From Actinomycetota bacterium (lineage in GTDB: Bacteria; Actinomycetota; UBA4738; HRBIN12), in assembly GCA_005885325.1 (NCBI GenBank), contig VAYX01000002.1:1-24407 (forward strand): DNA of 24,407 nt, read 5' to 3'. Under the pieces are notes generated by a model, which did no database searches, was not told the origin of the DNA, and worked only from the letters and a program-made list of their open reading frames with translations. Below, in pieces: positions 20,390 to 24,407 of this stretch. Each line of letters starts with the position of its first letter. Within the stretch, counting starts at the first letter, position 1. Both the position numbers and the translations under genes were made by a program.

Positions 20390-22366
20390 CTACTGGAGCC
20401 GGCGGGGGATGCGCCGGTCCCACTGCCGGGACCATCGAGGCATCCCGTTCTCCGAGACGTCGAGCTCGATCGTCAGGTGGTAGGTCGTGGCGTCGCTTCG
20501 AACGACCTGGTGGACCTCTGTGGTGACGGTGGCCTCCGGCCATTCGATGGTCAACGATGCGCGCGAATCGGCCCTCGCGACCGCCGGATCCCGGGTGGAC
20601 ACGGCCACGGTCCCGCCGTAGAGCTCGTGGAACCGGGGGCGCTCGCCCTCTGCCTCCGTCGTGCCAGAGCTCTGGGCGACCGCTCGCGTCTCCCGATCCA
20701 GCACGTCGTGCTCGATCCGCCACACCACCTCGTCCACCGTGTTGCCCTTGGACGACTCGTACCGCTCCTGCCCCCTGCTGGGTATCGCGAGGACGGGACG
20801 CTCGGTGATCGGTGAGGGTCCTTCGATCACGGGCAGCATCAGCGCCGAGCCACCGCGTTCGACGGTGAGCGTGGCCGCCGCGGGCGGCGGCCACGCGTTC
20901 GGCCAGTCCGACCCGGCCAGGTCGAGCCGGATCCTGTGGCCCGGCTCGAAGGCCCAGGAGGTGACCTCGAGCTCCACCTCGACCCGGTACGGCGCCCCGG
21001 GCTCGAGGGGAGAGGGTTCCTGGCGTGACTCTCGATGCGCCAGGTTCAACAGCCCTCGCGTCACCAGGGCGGAGGTCCCGTCGGGGAACACGTCGCACAG
21101 CTTCGCCGAGAGGAACGCCACGGGCGCCGACGACGTGATGGTCACGCCCACGCGGGGGTGGCCCAGGATCTCGAGCTCCTCGGCCAGGGGCGGCCAGTCG
21201 TACACGACGGACCAGGCCTCGTCTGGTCGCTGGTCCTGGGGCTGCCCGTAGGGAAGATTCCCGGCGCAGGAGATCCAGGCCGTCCATCCCACGTCGCCCC
21301 GGACCTCGAGCCCGTCGGGCGCCGGCCGGCTCGCGGCGACGGCGTTCTCGAGCGGCATCGAGAGCTCCCTGCCTCGATCGAGCGGCCACCCCGGCTCGTA
21401 CCGCCACTCTCCCCGGACCTCCGCCAGGTCGGGCTGGGGCTTCGTCGAGCGACGCGCGAACACCAGGATCGCCGGCTCGCGGTCGACGCCGTTGTCGATG
21501 CCCTTCAGCCACCGGTCCCACCACCGGAGCATCTCCGGCAGCAGGTCCACGTTGGGGCCGGGGAGCGACGTCTCGGTCGACGCGTGGGCCCACGGCCCCA
21601 GGATCAGCCGCTTGGAGCACGTCAGCTCCGCCATCGTCCGGAGCGAGTTGTTCGTGTAGCCGTCCGCCCAGCCGGCGACGATCATCGTCGCCGCCTGGAT
21701 GGCTCCATAGTCGGGGCGGAGCGAGCCGCGCTGCCAATAGGGCCCGAAGGTCTGCTCCTCCAGCCACCGGATGACCCACGGCTCGTTCTCCTGCACCCGC
21801 CGCTCCCACACATCGCGCCACCCCTGCCCGTAGAGCGAGGGCACCGGTGGGAGGGCGTTCAGGCCCGTCATGTACGTCGGGTAGTCCACCAGGTCGAGCG
21901 CCTTCAGCGCGCCACCGAAGAAGTGGACGTCGTCGGCGTACCGGTCGTCGGTGGCGAAGATGGGGATGATGGCCTTCAGCGCCGGCGGCCTGGTCATGGC
22001 CACCTGGATCGCGTTGAACCCGGAATAGGACGTGCCGTACATCCCGACGTTGCCCGTGCACCAGTCCTGCGAGGCCAGCCAGGCGATGACCTCGTTCATG
22101 TCCCGTCGCTCGATCTCCGGATACTCGTCCTCGGCCACGCCCTCCGACGTTCCGGTGCCTCGCACGTCCGCCCGGCACACCACGTACCCGGCCTCGGAGA
22201 GGCGCACGTACTCCGTTCGGTACGACGAGGTGAGATCGTCCTTGCGATAGGGCAGGGCTTCCAGGATCGCCGGCCACGGGCCCTCGCCGTCGGGCACGTA
22301 GAGCGTGGCCGCCAGCCGCACGCCATCGGCCATCGCGATGAACGTGTTCGTCGATGTCGCCGGCAT
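20390..22366 (-). CDS. CocE/NonD-family alpha/beta hydrolase (X-Pro dipeptidyl-peptidase-like, S15)
   Basis: A 658-residue hydrolase. The alpha/beta-hydrolase domain (about residues 1-300) has ADVRGTGTSEG (oxyanion region), nucleophile S113 in GMYGTSYSGF, D235 in AGWADGY and H261 in LGPWAHAST, which is a complete triad. A jelly-roll domain follows (about 310-550), including GVTITSSAPVAFLSAKLCDV and GHRIRLDLAGSDWPNAWP. The last 110 residues extend the C-terminus. Family members cleave esters such as cocaine or glutaryl-amides, or X-Pro peptides; the substrate is unknown. No signal peptide is seen, so it should be cytosolic. The ATG at 22366 has TAGGAT 8 nt upstream and no ribosome site, suggesting a leader of at most two bases. 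Confidence 0.93.
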   Translation of the reverse strand: MPATSTNTFIAMADGVRLAATLYVPDGEGPWPAILEALPYRKDDLTSSYRTEYVRLSEAGYVVCRADVRGTGTSEGVAEDEYPEIERRDMNEVIAWLASQDWCTGNVGMYGTSYSGFNAIQVAMTRPPALKAIIPIFATDDRYADDVHFFGGALKALDLVDYPTYMTGLNALPPVPSLYGQGWRDVWERRVQENEPWVIRWLEEQTFGPYWQRGSLRPDYGAIQAATMIVAGWADGYTNNSLRTMAELTCSKRLILGPWAHASTETSLPGPNVDLLPEMLRWWDRWLKGIDNGVDREPAILVFARRSTKPQPDLAEVRGEWRYEPGWPLDRGRELSMPLENAVAASRPAPDGLEVRGDVGWTAWISCAGNLPYGQPQDQRPDEAWSVVYDWPPLAEELEILGHPRVGVTITSSAPVAFLSAKLCDVFPDGTSALVTRGLLNLAHRESRQEPSPLEPGAPYRVEVELEVTSWAFEPGHRIRLDLAGSDWPNAWPPPAAATLTVERGGSALMLPVIEGPSPITERPVLAIPSRGQERYESSKGNTVDEVVWRIEHDVLDRETRAVAQSSGTTEAEGERPRFHELYGGTVAVSTRDPAVARADSRASLTIEWPEATVTTEVHQVVRSDATTYHLTIELDVSENGMPRWSRQWDRRIPRRLQ

Positions 22367-22374
22367 CGGCGCGA

Positions 22375-22380
22375 ATCCTA
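22375..22380 (-). promoter_or_regulatory. Candidate -10 box (TAGGAT) of the CocE-like hydrolase gene
   Basis: On the minus strand TAGGAT is followed by TCGCGCCG and the ATG at 22366. The 8-nt gap implies a leader of 1-2 nt, close to the leaderless pattern elsewhere. Confidence 0.4.
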
Positions 22381-22429
22381 GCCCGGCCTCGGCGCGGTCC
22401 TCCGAGCGATCCGCTGACCGGTGGTCATC

Positions 22430-23959
22430 TCACGTCCAGCTGGGGAACCATGCCCGGAGCGAGTAGGCGTACCCGGAGAGCGGGTGAGCGGTGAGGACGG
22501 GCCAGAACCACAGGAACAGGCCCACCGAGACCACGACGAATCCGGCCGCGAGCGGCAGCCAGGGGCGGGATCGAGAGCCCGCGATGTGGGCCTCCGACAG
22601 GTTCCGCAGCGCGTAGACGCACGCCAGGACGAGGAACGGGACGATCGGTGTGGCGTAGAAGAAGAACTCCGGCCGCGTCACCAGGAACCAGGGGATGTAC
22701 AGGGCCGCGATCGTGACGACGATGAAGCCGGCAATCCAGTCCCGCCTCAGCCACCACTCGTAGGCCACGTACGGGATGGCCACGAGGCTCCCCCAGAAGA
22801 TCGCGGGGTTGCCGTTCGCATAGATCACGCGGCGGACATCGTCGCCGTAGCGTGCGTAGTACAGGATCGGGCGCCACAGAAGGATCCACTTCCAGGCCTG
22901 TGCCAGATAGGGGTGGATGGGCTTGTGCGTCTTGGGATCGATGGATTGCAGGTGCTCGTGGTAGTTCGCCATCGCTCCCTGGAGCCGGAGCCAATCCCCG
23001 AAGTGGAGACCGAAGTGAACGAACCACCCCAGATACGACGCGATGTACACGACCGCCGGTACCGCCAGGAAGAACACGGCGATGGGGAACGATTCCCATT
23101 GGATCGCCCGCCAGACCGGTCGGCTCACGCCGGCCCGCTTGCGCCGCGTCACTTCCCACATGGCCGACAAGGCGACGGCGCCGATGATGCCGGTGATGCC
23201 CGACCACTTCGTGGCGACCGCGGCACCGAGTGCGATGCCCGAGGCGACCCGCCAGGGCCGGACCAACGGCGAGGGCAGGCGAACGGGGAACGCCGCCGGC
23301 TCGGGCGGGCCTGCACCCCCCGAGATCTCGGGCCCCTCGCGGATCAGCTCGGATGGCGTGGGGCTGCGCCGCTCGATCCATCGCCGGTCCAGCAGCAGGA
23401 ACAGGAATCCGAGTGCGATCCAGAAGGCCACGAAGACGTCGAGCATGCTCACCCGCGACTGGACGAAGCTGAGGTTCTCCGTGGCCAGGAGGAGTCCCCC
23501 CGTGAACGTCCAGAGGGGGCTTCCGAACAGCAGCTGCACGATCAACGCGAGGACGATCACGGTGGCCGTACCGAAGGCGGCGGACGATACGCGCCAGCCG
23601 AATGCATCGGTGCCGAAGGCGAGCTCGCCGAGGGCGATGGCCCACTTCCCCAGGGGCGGATGGACCCATGCGCCCGTGTCGTTCTTGTCCCTCCTCCAGA
23701 ACCGCTCGTCGCTGCTGGTGGTGTCGCAGCGCGCGTTGGAGTAGCCGAGGTAGATGCAGGCAGACTTCGAGTAGTAGATCTCGTCGAACACCCTGGTCGG
23801 TGGGGCGCCGAGGTTGGCGAACCGGAGGATCCCCGCGATCAGGCCCACCGCCAGCACCGCGACGATCGGCCTGTTGATGAAACGGCGAATCGCCTCCAGA
23901 CCGGAGAGCCGAGCCGGCTGGGGTGCCGGAGGCTCGATCATGGTGGCGGGGGTCTGCAC
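22430..23959 (-). CDS. PMT-family protein O-mannosyltransferase (GT39)
   Basis: A 509-residue integral membrane glycosyltransferase with about ten to eleven helices. The catalytic acidic pair is D59/E60 in RVFDEIYYSK. GAWVHPPLGKWAIALGELAF and ENLSFVQSRVSMLDVFVAFW are the following conserved loops, and HEHLQSIDPKTHKPIHPYL lies in the periplasmic part. Bacterial PMTs transfer mannose from polyprenyl phosphate mannose to Ser/Thr of secreted proteins during Sec export. The start is set at GTG 23959 because TACCAT lies exactly 6 nt upstream; an ATG at 23941 six codons in is an alternative. A longer open frame upstream runs into the DUF3052 gene region and lacks homology. Secreted neighbours such as the sugar-binding lipoproteins could be among its targets, but that is a guess. 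Confidence 0.92.
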   Translation of the reverse strand: MQTPATMIEPPAPQPARLSGLEAIRRFINRPIVAVLAVGLIAGILRFANLGAPPTRVFDEIYYSKSACIYLGYSNARCDTTSSDERFWRRDKNDTGAWVHPPLGKWAIALGELAFGTDAFGWRVSSAAFGTATVIVLALIVQLLFGSPLWTFTGGLLLATENLSFVQSRVSMLDVFVAFWIALGFLFLLLDRRWIERRSPTPSELIREGPEISGGAGPPEPAAFPVRLPSPLVRPWRVASGIALGAAVATKWSGITGIIGAVALSAMWEVTRRKRAGVSRPVWRAIQWESFPIAVFFLAVPAVVYIASYLGWFVHFGLHFGDWLRLQGAMANYHEHLQSIDPKTHKPIHPYLAQAWKWILLWRPILYYARYGDDVRRVIYANGNPAIFWGSLVAIPYVAYEWWLRRDWIAGFIVVTIAALYIPWFLVTRPEFFFYATPIVPFLVLACVYALRNLSEAHIAGSRSRPWLPLAAGFVVVSVGLFLWFWPVLTAHPLSGYAYSLRAWFPSWT

Positions 23960-23965
23960 GGGGTG

Positions 23966-23971
23966 ATGGTA
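23966..23971 (-). promoter_or_regulatory. -10 box (TACCAT) for leaderless PMT transcript
   Basis: On the minus strand TACCAT, then CACCCC, then GTG at 23959. It has the same hexamer and spacing as the box before the macro-domain gene at the other end of the window. Confidence 0.5.
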
Positions 23972-24000
23972 CGAGAGGCCTGTTGGGTTCGCGGGGAGGA

Positions 24001-24407
24001 TCAGCGCCCGCCGCGCGGCCGGTCCTTCAGCCGGTACACGAACTGGACTCCCTGGAACACCTCGTCCACCGACGCCGACTTGTTGTCCACCAGGCCGGCC
24101 GAGAGCCCGGCCTCCTGGACGACGTCGAACGTGAGGTCGGTCTGGGCCTTCGCCGCCCTCTTCGGCCAAGCCACCCAGAGCCTCCCCGACGGATCCAATG
24201 AGCGGGCGAGCGCCGGCAGCCGCCGCTCGAGCCGGCTTCGCTTCGTGGCGAACAGCACCACCACGTCGAGGGTCCCGCCGACCCGGCGGAGCACCTCGGC
24301 GCCGGGTGGGAGCGGACCGAGAGTGAACCCGGGGGGAGGGGAGACCAGCAGGACGCGGGAGCCCTCCCGGATGCCGAGCTTCGTGGGGAGCGGGGTGCCC
24401 GAGTAAT
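24001..24407 (-). CDS. DUF3052-family protein, lacking its first few residues at the window edge
   Basis: The minus strand from the window end to the TGA at 24001 reads 134 residues with no stop. They begin YSGTPLPTKLGIREGSRVLL and continue through PPPGFTLGPLPPGAEV, DVVVLFATKRSRLERRLPAL, GRLWVAWPKRAAKAQTDLTF, DVVQEAGLSAGLVDNKSASV and DEVFQGVQFVYRLKDR. These are the standard DUF3052 blocks of small actinobacterial and related proteins of unknown function. Family members usually start a few residues before YSGTPL, so only about two to five residues are missing. An internal ATG at 24294 should not be taken as the start, because homology continues upstream of it. It is followed by the PMT gene after 41 bp, which has its own promoter box. 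Confidence 0.88.
   Translation of the reverse strand, partial: YSGTPLPTKLGIREGSRVLLVSPPPGFTLGPLPPGAEVLRRVGGTLDVVVLFATKRSRLERRLPALARSLDPSGRLWVAWPKRAAKAQTDLTFDVVQEAGLSAGLVDNKSASVDEVFQGVQFVYRLKDRPRGGR

Noticed and set aside
20349..22277. 642-codon frame on the same strand as the CocE-like hydrolase
   Set aside because: It is a shifted frame of the hydrolase, rich in Arg and Gly with no domain; the hydrolase frame carries the full Ser-Asp-His triad.
22421..24406. 661-codon plus-strand frame over the PMT and DUF3052 genes
   Set aside because: It is antisense to two conserved genes and has the charged, repetitive make-up of a GC shadow frame.
1..24407. tRNA, rRNA, CRISPR array, insertion sequence, prophage or integrase
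   Set aside because: I found no cloverleaf-like tRNA with CCA-type ends, no regularly spaced long repeats, no transposase or phage proteins and no flanking terminal repeats. All sequence is taken by ordinary genes with gaps under about 100 bp.

Overview
The window is very GC-rich, tightly packed DNA with no gap longer than about 100 bp between genes. Several features point to a high-GC actinobacterium, probably an uncultured soil-type lineage: extended C-terminal (TOBE) regions on the UgpC/MalK-type ATPases, a DUF3052 protein, a PMT-type O-mannosyltransferase, a CPBP protease, many GTG starts, and TANNNT boxes lying 6 nt before start codons, which is typical of leaderless mRNAs. No species can be named. 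No rRNA, tRNA, CRISPR array, insertion sequence, prophage or integrase gene was seen.

Region A (228-8745, + strand) looks like one long sugar-use operon: ABC ATPase, GH1 beta-glycosidase, lipoprotein sugar-binding protein, two CUT1 permeases, a small membrane protein and two PfkB-family kinases. Four of its junctions overlap or lie within about 10 nt. A macro-domain gene leaves in the opposite direction at the left edge. Region B (8742-13861, - strand) is a second, separate CUT1 importer (ATPase, two permeases, binding protein) led by an AgaS-like SIS-domain sugar-phosphate isomerase/deaminase. A DeoR-family repressor gene (13928, + strand) diverges from it across a 66-bp spacer full of GAGCGCAA repeats. 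A GH4 glycosidase (14945-16252, - strand) and the degraded end of an MFS transporter follow. Together A and B suggest import of glycosides or oligosaccharides, hydrolysis by GH1 and GH4, phosphorylation by the kinases, and SIS-dependent isomerisation or deamination. Galactosamine-6-phosphate to tagatose-6-phosphate to tagatose-1,6-bisphosphate is a possible but unproven route.

Region C (16345-24407) is a mixed neighbourhood: a stand-alone Lrp/AsnC ligand-binding (RAM) domain, a pilin-like secreted or membrane-anchored protein, a pirin, an unknown protein, a CPBP membrane protease, a 2OG-Fe(II)-oxygenase-like protein, a secreted allene-oxide-cyclase-like barrel protein preceded by 11-bp-phased direct repeats, a CocE/NonD alpha/beta hydrolase, a PMT mannosyltransferase and a DUF3052 protein cut by the right edge.

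The most striking structure is non-coding. At least five genes have a TANNNT box exactly 6 nt before the start codon. Three convergent gene pairs end on one shared CTAG, so the two stop codons overlap, and the fourth convergent pair ends in a perfect 8-bp inverted repeat made from both stop codons. Three heptamers at exact 11-bp spacing sit 9 bp before a candidate -10 box, as in SARP/PhoP-type operators. The GH1 gene seems to start at CTG inside a CTGA overlap, and one permease lacks 10 residues of a membrane helix that its paralogue in the window keeps.
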